A DNA stretch of 64,000 bases from positions 15,726,908 to 15,790,907 of the forward strand of contig OW387134.1 of assembly GCA_936440205.1 (NCBI GenBank). Reading direction: 5' to 3'. This stretch comes from Lepidonotus clava (lineage: Eukaryota > Annelida > Polychaeta > Phyllodocida > Polynoidae). A model generated the notes under the pieces. That model saw only the letters and a program-made list of their open reading frames with translations. It had not been told where the DNA came from and did not search any database. The position numbers and the translations under genes are program-made. Of the stretch, positions 22,556 through 35,100 are shown in pieces. Positions within the stretch are counted from its first letter, which is position 1. Every line of letters begins with the position of its first letter.

Positions 22556-25315
22556 TCAAATAATGACTTCATAGACCGTTCCTGAGTCTTTTCCAGATGC
22601 CCCTGGTCTTACTGTCTTTTGGGCAGGTCCCGTTCCAGTCACCGTGGATGTGGACGGGGTCGTTCTAGGAGGAGCGTTAGGCGTTGTTTCGTGTCCCATC
22701 ATCGGTTGAGGCCAATCTGCTCCCACGTCGGACCATCCTGCGTCGATGAGGCGAGGCACTCCCATGGGTACAGGAGTGGCTAGCCCCGAGGAGTATCTCA
22801 GCAGCCTGGCCCTGGTATTGTATTTTAAATTACTCATCATCAGACGGGCTAGTTTTTTAGATACCCTCAGGGTGTCGGGTAGTGGCACCTTAGATGGGTG
22901 TTGTCCAGGTCTAGTCGCTGCTCCCATCAGCTGCGCCCCCCAGGTAACTGTCAGGGTATATTTCAGACACAGCTGGGTCACCAGTAGATCCCTAATGAGC
23001 ACATAGCCTTCCGTATAAGTGTGGTCTGAAGGCATAGCCAGTTCGCCTAGGAAGATTGTCTCTATCATATGTGGATTGGCAAATTGTACGTACAACCCAT
23101 CCACAGTCTTTCTTCTAATATTTCTCCACTTTCGCCACACGAGAACCACTATAGCGATGACTAGTACTGCTAATAATATAGCCAGCACTGCCACTGCAGT
23201 GGGGTTGGCGGTCGCGTCTGGACACCCAGTTAGTGCCTTTTCATGGTGCAACAGTTCCTCCGAGTCCGCCGTCTCCAAGGCCATGGCCCGAGGCAAGGTC
23301 ATTGTTAGTCCGGCTAGGGCGGCCTTACCTTGATGGTTCCGCCAGCATTTCCAGAGGACACATCCAATAATTGACACAGCTACCACTATGCAGAAGATGG
23401 TGAGGAGACCAAACCCACCTCCGAAATTACCTATAGAGAACCACGGAGCGTGTTTCTCTACCTCGTAACGGTCAGTCGCTTTCTTGATGCCCTTGGCCAA
23501 GTCTTTACGGTGTTTTTGTATCCGTTTGGCCAGGGAGGTTACAGGTATTTTGGCTTTCAGGCTTTCCTCAATCTCCAGCAGGTCTTTCCTAATTGTTTCA
23601 GGGATAGGGTCTGATTCCAACATAGTGGGTTCGTTTTTGGACGTTGTGAAATTCATGTCCCACCCTTTCACACGACTTGCTGCTTCCAACAGGTCATTAT
23701 GTGGGTACACAACCGTGGTGATCCTGGTGCGCCGATCACAATTCCGCAAGCTATACGGTATCCACGCTCCTTGTGTCTGGAATGCACAGTCGCATTCCAC
23801 CTGAACCCTTGCGTAATTTTCTATGTTCACTCCGACCGCAGGCTGGTTTCTGCAAATCATTTGGCCTCGGGTGTCGGCGCTGACCACCAGCATATCTCCG
23901 TCGTCTAGGTATACCGCCATCTCTCCGAAGTCTGCTTCCAGTAGATAGTCCAGTTCACATTTTTCTTGGATCGCTAGGTCGTCGCGCCTCAGTAGCGCAG
24001 CAGTGCAGGTGTTGTCTGTAATCTTTTTCATATAGGGCAGGTCCTTACAGAGCGTGATGGTCTGTCCATAGCAACCTGACCAACTGCCACTAGCCAATGG
24101 TACGTAATACTGGCGGGACATGGACATGGCGACACTTTTGGGTAGATTAACAATTTGGAGAGCGTCCTTCTTAAGTCGCCCCCTAACCGTCACTGGCACA
24201 GGAAAAGTTAGTACTTCGTAGACACGGAACAAATGTTCATCAGCCACCACAGGCACCCTTACATACACTATTAGTTCCTGAGTGGTTTCATTGAATTTGA
24301 ACGAAGGTTGACTGTTCTCGTAATAGAAGGAAGGATCTGTGAACGCGACATGGAACCTGGGGTGGATCCCCTTCAGGTATCTGTTCACTTCCTGGACCGC
24401 TCCGACCATATATTGGCGGGGTACCAAGTCCATAGTCAGCTGGCCCCGCGTCAGGTGCTGTACACCTTTCCTGAACACGCGAGTTTGTTCTACCATTAAT
24501 TGAAGATACACCATCTCTCCTAACTTATCTTCCAGAGCGACCGGTATCATATTCAGGTACAGTTCCATCCAATCTACCTTATGTTGCACGAGTCTCATCC
24601 TCCGGCGAGTCGTGTTGTGTGCCTTATTTAGTGATCTTAGATTGTCCAGTAGGCCTATCACGACATGGTTAATTTTTTCGACAGCCTCGTCATGTTTTTC
24701 GTTCATCAGAGCCAAGTCTTCGATCATTTGGTTCGAAGATTCTTGCAATACTCTAATCAATTCTCTGTTATATTTGACATCAGCTGCCAGCCCTTGATTC
24801 CAAGAGGTTGGAAGAGGAAAGGTCGGCCATCCTGGATCGTCCAGCATAGTGGGTAACTTCTTCATTCTTTTTACCCTTCCACTAGATTTTAACTCCGACT
24901 CTTGATTTTGATGGTCTTGTTGAGTGTTCTTTATTAGGGAACTTAAGGTTTCATTAAGAATTTCTCGGCACCGACCCTTAAGCGCCTGTGACGTCTGATC
25001 CATCCAATTGACCAGCGACCTGATGTGGTAACAGGCCCGATCGAGGGCGTCTCCCCCTTGTAGGTATCGGTGACATACCTGGCCAAAGGTAGCCTTGTTG
25101 AAGGGGCGCCTCCTTGGAATAGTGATTAGGAAGCCCTGTCGGACGTGTGTTATATCCGCGGTGGACATTAACTTCCCTGGTTTTAACACTACTCCATATT
25201 GTTCTAAAGCTATCACTTCAGCGTTAGGGGCTAGCCCTTCAGGTGGGCTGGAGTCGTTATGCACTCCCCTAATGCCTCCTATTATAGCCAATACGAACAA
25301 CACTAGCCACTTCAT
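22556..25315 (-). CDS. Envelope-like fusion glycoprotein of the LTR element, 919 aa
   Basis: The protein begins with a signal peptide (MKWLVLFVLAIIGG) and has a furin-type site GRVKR near residue 149. A long ectodomain follows, with coiled-coil-like stretches, paired cysteines and NxS/T sites, then a membrane segment (LLTIFCIVVAVSIIGCVLW) near residue 640. This architecture matches the baculovirus F / errantivirus envelope group, which acts in membrane fusion. A second hydrophobic segment (VAVLAILLAVLVIAIVVLVW) about 60 residues on, and a C-terminal tail of nearly 200 residues ending in a Pro/Thr-rich stretch, are unusual for that group. The frame is open throughout. It would normally be made from a spliced subgenomic RNA. 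Confidence 0.75.
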   Translation of the reverse strand: MKWLVLFVLAIIGGIRGVHNDSSPPEGLAPNAEVIALEQYGVVLKPGKLMSTADITHVRQGFLITIPRRRPFNKATFGQVCHRYLQGGDALDRACYHIRSLVNWMDQTSQALKGRCREILNETLSSLIKNTQQDHQNQESELKSSGRVKRMKKLPTMLDDPGWPTFPLPTSWNQGLAADVKYNRELIRVLQESSNQMIEDLALMNEKHDEAVEKINHVVIGLLDNLRSLNKAHNTTRRRMRLVQHKVDWMELYLNMIPVALEDKLGEMVYLQLMVEQTRVFRKGVQHLTRGQLTMDLVPRQYMVGAVQEVNRYLKGIHPRFHVAFTDPSFYYENSQPSFKFNETTQELIVYVRVPVVADEHLFRVYEVLTFPVPVTVRGRLKKDALQIVNLPKSVAMSMSRQYYVPLASGSWSGCYGQTITLCKDLPYMKKITDNTCTAALLRRDDLAIQEKCELDYLLEADFGEMAVYLDDGDMLVVSADTRGQMICRNQPAVGVNIENYARVQVECDCAFQTQGAWIPYSLRNCDRRTRITTVVYPHNDLLEAASRVKGWDMNFTTSKNEPTMLESDPIPETIRKDLLEIEESLKAKIPVTSLAKRIQKHRKDLAKGIKKATDRYEVEKHAPWFSIGNFGGGFGLLTIFCIVVAVSIIGCVLWKCWRNHQGKAALAGLTMTLPRAMALETADSEELLHHEKALTGCPDATANPTAVAVLAILLAVLVIAIVVLVWRKWRNIRRKTVDGLYVQFANPHMIETIFLGELAMPSDHTYTEGYVLIRDLLVTQLCLKYTLTVTWGAQLMGAATRPGQHPSKVPLPDTLRVSKKLARLMMSNLKYNTRARLLRYSSGLATPVPMGVPRLIDAGWSDVGADWPQPMMGHETTPNAPPRTTPSTSTVTGTGPAQKTVRPGASGKDSGTVYEVII

Positions 25316-25560
25316 TGTCTCTGTTGTGGCCTTAGCGATAGTTTGAGAAAGTTAATTTTGTAGTTTATCTAAAACATGTTCACAGCAAAGTTACCTTATT
25401 TTCTGCGCACTACTATCATCCATGCGCCGAAAAATGCTCTCCTTCTGGGTCCACTGGTCTGTTTAGTTTGGGACATGTTCGTAGAGATTTTGCCCGTTGT
25501 CATTTACCACTCGCCTGATGATCCCGCTCTCGTCCTTGGTGACCGTGATTCTTAAGCCTC

Positions 25561-26532
25561 TCATACGTTCGCAGGACGAGGGGCGCATTGCTCTGAGGGG
25601 TCTTGGCCTAGTAGGTTCCAGTCCGAAACGGCCCCCGTTGGGTCGTACGACGGTTGGCTCGAGGGGTATGGGTTTGGCACTTGCGGTGGGTTTGTCGTTG
25701 GGAGTGGGCTCGGCCACAGTGGGCCCCCCGGCTGGCTGGTTGGCGTCCACTGCTGCTGGTTCCATAGCAGTGGTGAGGGATTGGCGTTGCAGCTCGCTGT
25801 CAAGCTGCTCAAGTCTAAACAAGCGGGGTCCGCAGGTTGTAAGTGGTGGAGGAGGGGAGCTCCCGCCGGCCCGTTCCCCACCGGTGGGGTTGGCGCGTGT
25901 TGAACGGGTGCTACCTCCACTTTTGATCCTGGAGCGGCGACGGTTAGCTGTTCCCCTCCCGATCGCCTTTCCAGAGTGGGCAGAGGTCGGCCGCCTCGTG
26001 TTGTTGGTAGGCTGGTACTTTCCTTGACGCATCTAGGGGTTTTTGTGGTCCTTTGAATGAAAGGAGCTACCTGAGTTTTAATCTCAGCTAACTGTTTGTT
26101 TGATTTTGGCACATCCAGTCCTACTGTCCTCCTAATTTCATCAACAGTCTCAAATAGTTGGAACAGTGGTTGCGTAAGGTCCCAGAACCAGCCGGCCTGA
26201 ATCTGCACCGGTTGGTTGGCCGCTTCCTTCTTCTGAACCGGCTTGGCCAACGCCGTTAGCCTTGGCTCGGGCTCCGAGTCACTCACCTCAGATAAATTGT
26301 AAAAGTCTTTATCTGCTGTCTTCTTTTTGGCTGGAGCCGATTTGGCGGACCTCTTGGCTCCGCCTGTGGTCGTTCTGATGGTCCGCCGGGCTGGTGTCCT
26401 TGGCTTCCTCCGGGCAACCCCGGTGTCGGTCGAGTCCGGACGGACACCGCCCCGGCCCGGCCAACTCCACCGCCTAAGGGTCTGAGCCGGTTGTTTTCTA
26501 ACACTCTCCTTCTCGGCTGCCTTTTCTTTCAT
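25561..26532 (-). CDS. Basic, proline-rich accessory ORF of the LTR element, 323 aa
   Basis: It lies between the integrase region and env. The N-terminal third is rich in Arg, Lys and Ala (nuclear-localisation-like), the middle has a short acidic patch (SEVSDSEPEPR) and a WFWDLTQPLFQLFETV hydrophobic helix, and the C-terminal half is low-complexity Pro/Ser/Thr/Gln. A second open frame (25463-26032) overlaps it on the same strand. No family is recognised. It could be a structural or regulatory accessory protein, or a spliced leader exon for env. Confidence 0.4.
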   Translation of the reverse strand: MKEKAAEKESVRKQPAQTLRRWSWPGRGGVRPDSTDTGVARRKPRTPARRTIRTTTGGAKRSAKSAPAKKKTADKDFYNLSEVSDSEPEPRLTALAKPVQKKEAANQPVQIQAGWFWDLTQPLFQLFETVDEIRRTVGLDVPKSNKQLAEIKTQVAPFIQRTTKTPRCVKESTSLPTTRGGRPLPTLERRSGGEQLTVAAPGSKVEVAPVQHAPTPPVGNGPAGAPLLHHLQPADPACLDLSSLTASCNANPSPLLWNQQQWTPTSQPGGPLWPSPLPTTNPPQVPNPYPSSQPSYDPTGAVSDWNLLGQDPSEQCAPRPANV

Positions 26533-27195
26533 TTGGTAAAATCCTAAAAGAATGGCCCAACGAACCTTCCTTTGGTAGGCAGCACCCTCTGGTGGGGCCG
26601 GCTAATCCGTTTCATTCTCAGGGGGACGATGATTCTTCCCTCCGTGTCCGCAGGGAAAGTAGTAGTTCCCTTTGGATTGCTATGTGGCCGGAGGGCTAGA
26701 CAGTTCCCCATGAGTCGGTGGATCAGTGTCCCAGCTAAGTTCTCTTTCTGCTCCTTCCAGGAGAAGTCGGAAGTTGAACAATTTCTATCTCCAACTTCTG
26801 TTCAGAGACAGAATCAATTTCTATCTCCGCTTCCTCCCGGGCCAGGTTGCGCGCACAATCACCTGCAGCAGAGGTGACCGTCTAGGAGCAGAGTTGCGGA
26901 CCGACTGGTGGATCGGCGCGGATCCACGAAATTATAACCGATCCGCTTGTCCATGCCGTCTCCATATTTGGAGCTGTATCTTGTTTCAGGTGGGGGGGGG
27001 AACGCTTGCATCCGGTCCCAAGAGATGACGCCCAACCACTGGCAGCTCCCCTGGTGTGCGCACCCCCCCTTTTCTGCCACGCCCCCTGGGCGCGGCGAGG
27101 TGGTCGTGAGGTGGACCACCTGTTCCATTAGCGCTGACGCTAACGGTGCCGCTCCGCCGAACCTTTATTTTCACAGGGCGGCTAAATTTCCTGCA
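26533..27195. other. Spacer between pol and the accessory ORF
   Basis: Short overlapping open frames occur on both strands, none convincing. The sequence is GC-rich. It may hold splice signals for the env message, but I cannot point to one with confidence. Confidence 0.35.
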
Positions 27196-30100
27196 TTAAT
27201 CATCCATGTCGTCGCTCTCCCCGCCGTTGGACAGAGCGACGTAGTTAGGGCGGCGGTTCCGACGTAGGTTATAGCCACCTTTCGTCGGGACACAGTCCTT
27301 TACTGTTTTTCCTGGGCTCCGTTCCGATGTATCCGAAATCGGCACATCACCACAGGGTAGTTTTATGGGCTTGTTGTTGTCTGGAGGGGATCTCCCCTCC
27401 AACGGCTGGTTTTTGCCCCTTCGTTTAGCTCGTTTGCATTTCCTCTGTCCATTAGCGCCAGCTGTTCCCCGTTCACAGGCGGCTTTATTAGGAACAAAGG
27501 ATAAGTTTGTTGACAGCGCGGTGTCCGCACTGGTGCCCTGACCATCAGTGATTTGCCCATCCGTTTCTGCTAAATCAGTGGGACTTGGACCAGGTTTTTG
27601 TGTAGGTACCTTCCTGGCCATTGGAATTGCATCATGCTCACGGGGACCGGTCGTTCCCGTTGAGTTTTCAGTCTCAGCACCCCTTATTTCGCCATCTTCC
27701 TCAGCGATTTCACCCGTCGGAGTGTGATGCAATTCAGGGTTTCGGTCAGGATCTGCCCCTTTTGAGTTAGTGATTTTCGCTTCTCTCACCAGTTTGGGAA
27801 TATTATGAGGGACAGCGGGAGACCAGGGCCCATGTGCAGGTTTGAGTTTTGAAATGTTTACTAGATGTGGGATCTGTTTTCCAGTTTTTAAAGACACTAG
27901 TCTAACAAGGTGGTCTCCCTTTGTTTCAATTACCCTGAATGGCCCCGTATACCTGTTTGAGAACTTAGACGCTTTATTTTCACTAGCTAAGGGGTCGTAC
28001 ATGTATACCATATCACCTTCGTACATCTGAGTGGGCCGCGCCCGCTCGTCAATTCGCAGCCTCAGATCTTTTTCGTAGTTTTGAACTACTCTTTCAGCCA
28101 TATTCCTAAACATAGCAATATTATCCTTGGTTTGCATGAAAAACTCGCAGTCGTTCAGCGTTTCAGGAATTGTTCCTTGCTCAGGCATTCCCATACTGAT
28201 TGGATCTCTGCCAAACAGCAGGGTGTGCGGGCTGTATCCCGACCGTACACTGATTGTGGATCTAACTGTCCATAATGCAATGGGGAGTAGATCGACCCAG
28301 TTACAGTGATCGTCAGGGATATAATAAGCAATCAGGTTTTCGATGGTTTTATGTAGTCTTTCTACTCGAGCGTTGCCAGTCGGCATTCGCCCGGTAGTGA
28401 ACGTTTGCTTGCACGCTAGTCGTGTGGTGATTTCCCTGAATAGCCCTGAGAGGAAGGCCGCTCCCCGGTCTGTGTGCAGACGGTTTACCCGTCCGTACCG
28501 ACACACTATCCCGGTTAGGAAACAGTTGGCCGCGGTTTGCGCAGTAGAGTCTTTCGTGGAGAAAGCCTCCGGCCAACCTGTTAGTAGGTCTATGAAGGTC
28601 ATGATGTATTTTGACCCATCCCTAGCCCTCTTTAGTGGCCCGATAAAATCACACTGTACCACCTCAAAGGGCCGAGTCGGCCTTTCCCAAGACTTGGCCA
28701 AAGCCTTGAAATGTGGGGCCCGCCTCCTCAGAGAGCAGGTCTCACAAGCTTTCACATAGTCTACTATGTCGGCGTTCATGTTTCGCCAGTAGAATTTATC
28801 AGAGATTTTGGTAGTAAGGTTACTGATCCCTACATGTCCCCCAGCTAAGATGTCATTATGTAACAGTCTCAGGACTTTAGGAATTAACCTACCTGGAACT
28901 ATCATTCTGGGTTTCAGTCTGACCAGTTGGTCTTGGTGTTTGTTATACCTTTTGATGTTGAACCTACATAGTACTCCCGGTGCCACCATTCCCACAAAAT
29001 CGGCTTGGTCCATTATTCGCCTAGCTTCAATGGGATCTGTCGGTAGGTCTCCGTCCTGCAGGTAGTCTATCAATTGCGCGCACTCTGCATCTTGGAGTTG
29101 CGCGTTTAATACCGTAGCCACAGAAAGCTCTTCCTCCTGAACTTCGGCCTCAAATAACTCACATCCCACAGCGGGTTCATATTCCTCACCTGGGACATGC
29201 TCATGATAGACTCTAGACAAATAGTCCGGTAGAAAATGAGTCGCTCCTGGCTCATATATGATTTCAAAATCAAAATCTGATAACGCTAAAGCCCACCGTC
29301 TCAGCCGGGCTGACGGGGCTTTGTAGGCACTCTGTAGCAGGGGAATCAACGGTTTGTGATCAGTCACTATTGTGATTTTAGCTCCCTGCAACATGTCCTC
29401 ATAGTTCTTAATGCCTTTAATTACTGCCAGAGCCTCCTTTTCTGTTACCGAATAATTTAATTCGGCGTCCCGGAGAGTACATCCCCAGAAAGCAACCGGA
29501 CGGTAGATTTCATCTAGTTTGTGGCAAACCGCTGCACCGCACGCGGCGTCTGATGCCGCTTGATCCCTTCGGTTTTCCCTTATGTCATCAGACATAGTGG
29601 ATTGCAACCTGAGCTGGGACCCTTTCCAGCCATAAGGCTCTCTCTGCTTCCCAGAATGTTCTTTTCAAACCTGATGTTTTCTGATCACAGAGAGCATGGC
29701 TCAACCATAACCTACGCTAATCCAAGAAATGAGGTCTTGAATAGGCATGTTTAGCTTTACCATGGCCTGACTGTACATTGAGCCCTCTCCGACGCGATAG
29801 GTTGCAACAACTCTACCAGTCCGACAGAGACGACCGGCCAGCGACCCAGTCGATAGCGATTACCGGTCCCAAGTCACCCTGGGTGGTCACCGACGGTCTG
29901 ATCCAGGTGAATCGTGCAAACCCACACTGAACTTTGACCGTTTTCACTGGCCTTGCCTGTTCACTCCTGAGTGATGGAACTACTGTCAGGAGCTAGGTGA
30001 GGTCTGTCAACCCCGTACCACGCACGTACCACTTACAGGTGGCCGAAAACGAAACCACCGGCAGCCCGATATGTGCGCCGACTAGACGGTACCACAGTAG

Positions 30101-32137
30101 GATGTTGATTCATCCTTCGCTAGACACGGGGGCCTTCAGTACTTCTCTCCCCTGCACTATATCTACTAGTTTTAACGTGTCCCCGGACCCTTGCGAGCCC
30201 ACTGCCGCCTGTTACAGACTACCCGTTGAGGAGCTCATCCCTCTTGGTAATCTGTTAGTAGATAGAAATGCCCTCCTATATCTGGATGAATTAGTAAGGG
30301 CGGCGAGGTCAGCAATTTCTTTAACTGTTGAAACGCTTCCTCGCAGGCCTCTGTCCACTCAAAATAGACTTCTTTCTTTAACAGCCGGTTTAAAGGCTTT
30401 GCTAGATCAGCGAAATTAGGGACGAACGCTCGGTAGTAATTACACAGTCCCAGAAATGATTTAATGGTTTTCACATTATGTGGACGGTTAAAGGCCGTAA
30501 TCTTTTCTGTGGTTACCCTTTGTGTAGCCACACCTTCCGCGTTTACTACGTGGCCGAGGAAATTGATTTCACTGCGGCACCACTCACACTTTGACGGTTT
30601 CAGTTTGAGATTAGCTCTCGCCAAAGCTTGGAGAACCACCTCAACGCTCGCCAGGTGTTCTTCAAATGTAGTGTCGTAGACAATTACGTCGTCTAAATAT
30701 GCTAAGCATGTTCTAGGAATCAATCCCTTTAGCGCTATGGCCATTACCTTGGTAAACTGCCAAGGTGCGCCAACTAAGCCAAACGGTACACGCTTATACT
30801 GATACACACCCATTGGGGTTTCAAAAGCGGTATATTTTCTACTGTCTTCTTCGATTACACATTGGTGATAGCCGCTCAACAGATCTAAAGCTGTCCACAT
30901 AGTGGGTTTCTTGTAAGCCATATATAGGAAAAGCGAGCGAGCCGTGGGCATGGGGAATTTATCTTTAAAAGTGACTTGATTAAGCATGCGAAAGTCTGTA
31001 CAGAGCCTAGGTTTGCCGTCTTTCTTCTGCACTACCACCAGCGGGCTTCGCCAAGCCGATTCGCTGGGCTCTATGACACCTATATCTATGAGTTGCCTAA
31101 CCTGTTCATCGATGATATCCATTTTCTGTGGAGAGTATCGGTATGGTCTGGAACTTATGACTCCCTGCGACTCATCCACAATGATTCTCATCGGCGCTAT
31201 TTCACAGTGACCTAACTCTTCCATTGAGAACGCTAGTGCATTTCTATTGTTATTAAGCATTTGCCTAAACCTTACCTGTTGTTCTTCGTTTAAGCACGAC
31301 TCGGACAGATCTATCTTACTCACGTTTTCATCCATTTTACCTCGGGATTTCTCCTCAGAGGTTTGGCTTTCCATTTGCACTGCGTCTTTCATTACTTCTA
31401 CAGAAATCCTACAGATGGACATTGGGGTCTCTGTTTTAGTTAGATAACACAAGTCTAGGAACTCCTCTATCTGATTTTGGTTTACCTCAGGCACTGCGCA
31501 TTCTTCCGCAAAAGCTAATACTTCCTGGGGAGTGATTTCTTGCATTTCATCTAGCGGATTCATGACTTTGATCCACCACTGGCTTCCCACCGTATTCACG
31601 CACCCCTCTACTAGGACTGGTGCGGTTACCGCCGGTGCAGGGTGCGCAGTAAGCTACCGGTGAGTCTAATCCCAGCGGCTCTCGAGTGGTTACCGGTATG
31701 ATGCATTCATTTCCCGGCGGAATTTTCACTGTTTCTTTGCTAACTATAGGGTTTCCACAAAACACTTCTATCTTTGCGCCTGGTAGAGATAAATCTGATC
31801 GAAGCACTGTTAATAAGTTCCTCCCGATTACTATTAGGTGGCATAGATCGTCCACTATGTTGAAATCATAGCAGACCACCGATCCCTGGATTGAAAACTT
31901 ACATCTAATCTGTTCTAGTATTACTTGAGACGAGTTGTCTGCCAAACTGATGTTTCCCTTCGATACCTTCCATTCATCTAAAATGCATTGTTTAGGGATC
32001 TGTCGTTTACAATGGGTGGACATGAAGCAATCGCTCGCTCCTGTGTCTACTAAAGATCTAACCTCCTTCTGATCATCAAATCTTAACGTTAAGAAAAATG
32101 CTTCGTCTCCTATCTCTCTCCTAGCCGGTCCGTCCAC
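27196..32137 (-). pseudogene. pol region of the LTR element: protease, reverse transcriptase, RNase H, integrase
   Basis: Modules follow the Ty3/Gypsy order. The aspartic protease is marked by LVDTGASDC near 32.04 kb. The reverse transcriptase has YLDDVIV near 30.7 kb and the usual LCTDFRMLN and FGLVGAPWQF blocks. RNase H has TDHKPL near 29.35 kb. The integrase has an HHCC zinc finger (ending CETCSLR) near 28.75 kb and a D-D-E core (QCDFIGPL, HTDRGAAF) near 28.4-28.65 kb. A chromodomain is not evident at the C-terminus, which is instead polar and low-complexity. The region looks interrupted at about two places and is treated as broken. Confidence 0.8.
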
Positions 32138-32175
32138 TGCGCCTAATTCTATCGTGGAATGAACGGACCCTTCCT

Positions 32176-35100
32176 CTAGTTTCCCTGATTCTTTTGTTCG
32201 GTACCACTGGCTTTGCTATCTTTGTAGATTCGCGGGGGTTTTTCCCTCAACCTATTCTTTAACCATAAGCATGCTTCTGTAGAGTGACCATGCTGTTGGT
32301 GAATGATACAAAACTTACTTTCATCAAAAGGCAACCTGGGTCTCTCTACTTTCTGTTGAGTTGGCAGATTCTTTCCCTTATCGGCCTCTCTGTTCGGGGC
32401 GACGTTGGATTTAGGCTTCTGATCTGAATTTCTTTCACTTTTCTGGTTTTCGTACCTATCTTTTCTCTCATAACCTTGCTGTTTAAAGTTACCACCACTC
32501 TGGGGAGTCCCGCTTTGCCCTGGCTTTGGTTTCTGAAACCATGGAGCGGCCTCCAGTCGGGCCAGCACCACTCCAAACCGTTCGGAGATGGAGTTTAGGG
32601 CCGCGGTCTCCTCTGATTCTTGGCTTCCAGCCAGTTCGCTCACTGCATTAGATATTTTAGTTCCCCCTTTGCCTTTGTCCAACGATTCTAACCTCGTTGC
32701 ACAATCCACCGCTTCGGTGAAAGACTTAGGGTCCAGTATAGCTACTTGCCTGGCTACGCCCTGTTTTAATCCTTCTAAAAACACAGCTAACATCATGCTT
32801 TCACTCGCCTCTGCTTTAACTTGCTTTTGTTTCAGAACACCTGCAAATTCGATCACGCTCTGGTCTTTTCCTTGTTTAAGGCCACAGAACTCTGCGTGTT
32901 TCTGCCACTTAGCTCTTCGATCACCGAAGATCTTGGTCATTTGGGCTTCTAGCTTCTCAAATGAGTCTTTCTCACTTTCAGCTAACGCTCCTGCCCAGTC
33001 GTCGGCCCTTCCCTTTAGGCCTAACAGCGCCATATTCAGGAGGTGGGCGTCCGACCAGTCATAGATAGCTTTCAGTCGTTTTAATTCCCTGAAATACTTT
33101 TCTATTTGCTCGTCTTCTTTTCCACTAAACCACGGTAACCTAATGTTTGGTCCCCTTTGGTGACCACTGTGAGTCGTTTCACGCACTGGCGCTGGTGTTT
33201 GCCCCAGTGCCAGACCCAACTGTGGTAGAATTTCCCAAATATTTGGTTGATTCTGTGGATTTGGAGGGTTGTTCTGACCTGGTGGGCCCGGCGGACCTGG
33301 TGGTCCGGGCGGTGGAGGATTCGGTGGGTTTGGGGGGTTGTTGAGTTGGTTAAGGAAAGGATTGTTGTTCTGGTTCGGGGGAGGGTTATTGGGTCCTGGT
33401 GGATTTACTTGATTATTCTGGCCTGCTGGGGCTTGCTGACCCTGCTGGTTACCCGCCCCTCCTCGGCCTGCGTTAAGATTGGCCGCGAGTGCCATCGCCT
33501 GCAACAGGTGAGGGAGCAGGTTTTGATCGACCCCACCTCCCGCTGGCTCGGCCCGGCCGGGCTGTTGGCCTGGTTGGCCTCCCCCATCATTTTGTTGCAG
33601 TCCCCCAAGGTTTACCCCAGGATTAGGCTGCTGTATTCCCGGATTCACACCACCATTTCCCCCTGCAACGGGTTGCTGGTGTCCCCCAGGGTTTATCCCC
33701 TGATTGGGCTGATTCAGAGGGGGATTATTAATAAGGTTTTGGGGAGGGTTGTTGAGAAGGTTTTGAGGAGGGTTAGGCCCTTGTGGGTTGGCCTGATTAT
33801 CTTGGCCTCCCTGGACCTGCTGATTAAGAGGAGGAATAAGTCCTTGAGGGTTGGCCTGATCGTTCTGGCCCCCTTGAACTTGTTGATTAAGGGGAGGGTT
33901 GGCCTGATTACCTTGGCCTCCTTGGGCCTGTTGATTAAGAGGAGGAATAAGTCCTGCCTGCACGCCTCGGTCCGGCTGCTGGATTAGGATCTGGCCATTC
34001 CCATTGTTTTGTTGAGGTCCCCCAGGGTCCATCCCACGGTTAGGATGCCATGCCCCCAGATCTACACCCCCAGCTCCCCCTTCATCGGGTTGCTGGCGTT
34101 GATCTCTATCCTCTCTTTCTTCTACTAGATCCATCAAAGGAACGCCTCCTTCCGCCATATTATTTTCGTGGAGGTTTTGTATATCGTGATCGTCCCACTG
34201 TTCTTTCACAGGTATTTCCTCTACACTAATTTCGTCCTCACTTTCTGGTTTAGCTTTCTTACCTGTGTCTAAAACATCCTCGGTAATAAGTTCGTATGAA
34301 GACGAGGTTGATCTATCTTCTCTAGCTAATTTTCTATCAGGACTACCTTCTCTGACACTCGCGATAGCTTGTTCTAATTCTCTATCTTCTTCTTCGTCTT
34401 CACTTTCGTATTTATCATACAGTTCTTGAGTTGAAGTGTTAAAATCTGGTGCTTTAAGCGTTACATTTTCCTCACTATCCTGATCGCTTAGCCTTTCTAA
34501 ATCTATGTGCTTTTCGGGGCCTGTGTCTGCCCACTGCTTTAATATTTCGGCTGGATCAAAGGCCTGAATTTCCGCTCTTTTACCAGCTTGGTCTAAGTTC
34601 GTTTCTACACCGTAGGTTAATCGATAGGGTTGTAAATTGCCTACTTTCTCGCTGTTTCCCTCTGCTTCCCTTCCCACTCCCCTCTCCCTTCCCACTGTTT
34701 TTCCCTTAGCTACAGTGGAATAAGGAATGGACGCCCCCGGGTTGGGGTGAGTTGGTGTTACCAGTGGGTGACTGGTAAACTCAAGTCGTTGGGGTAATGG
34801 ACAGGTGAGAGAGCTCCCATCAGGTAGGATTACCGGATTTTCGGGGCGTTTTCCCCCTGATGGGCTGGAGTTATCCGCGGTGTTTTGTCGTTGTTTTAGG
34901 TTTCCTGAAGAAAATAGGTTATCTCCATTGGAAACTTCCTGTTCGCCTTCACCTCCCACTGCGGGCAGTAAAGGATAAGGAACACTTTGGTTACACCACG
35001 GATTGTTCACATCAGATACACAGGTGGATTGAGAGCTAGTACCAGTTTCGTGGTCCGTAGGTGGTACGTACCCTGGGTTCCAATATTGCTTATATTCCGT

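Noticed and set aside
22746-23333. Plus-strand frames of 86 and 104 aa
   Set aside because: They are antisense to the envelope tail and lack any independent support.
25497-26027. 176-aa plus-strand open frame opposite the accessory ORF
   Set aside because: It mirrors a GC-rich, low-complexity frame on the minus strand; the composition explains the openness.
33247-33987. 246-aa plus-strand open frame opposite gag
   Set aside because: It is the complement of the repetitive Asn/Gln/Pro tract of gag and has no signature of its own.
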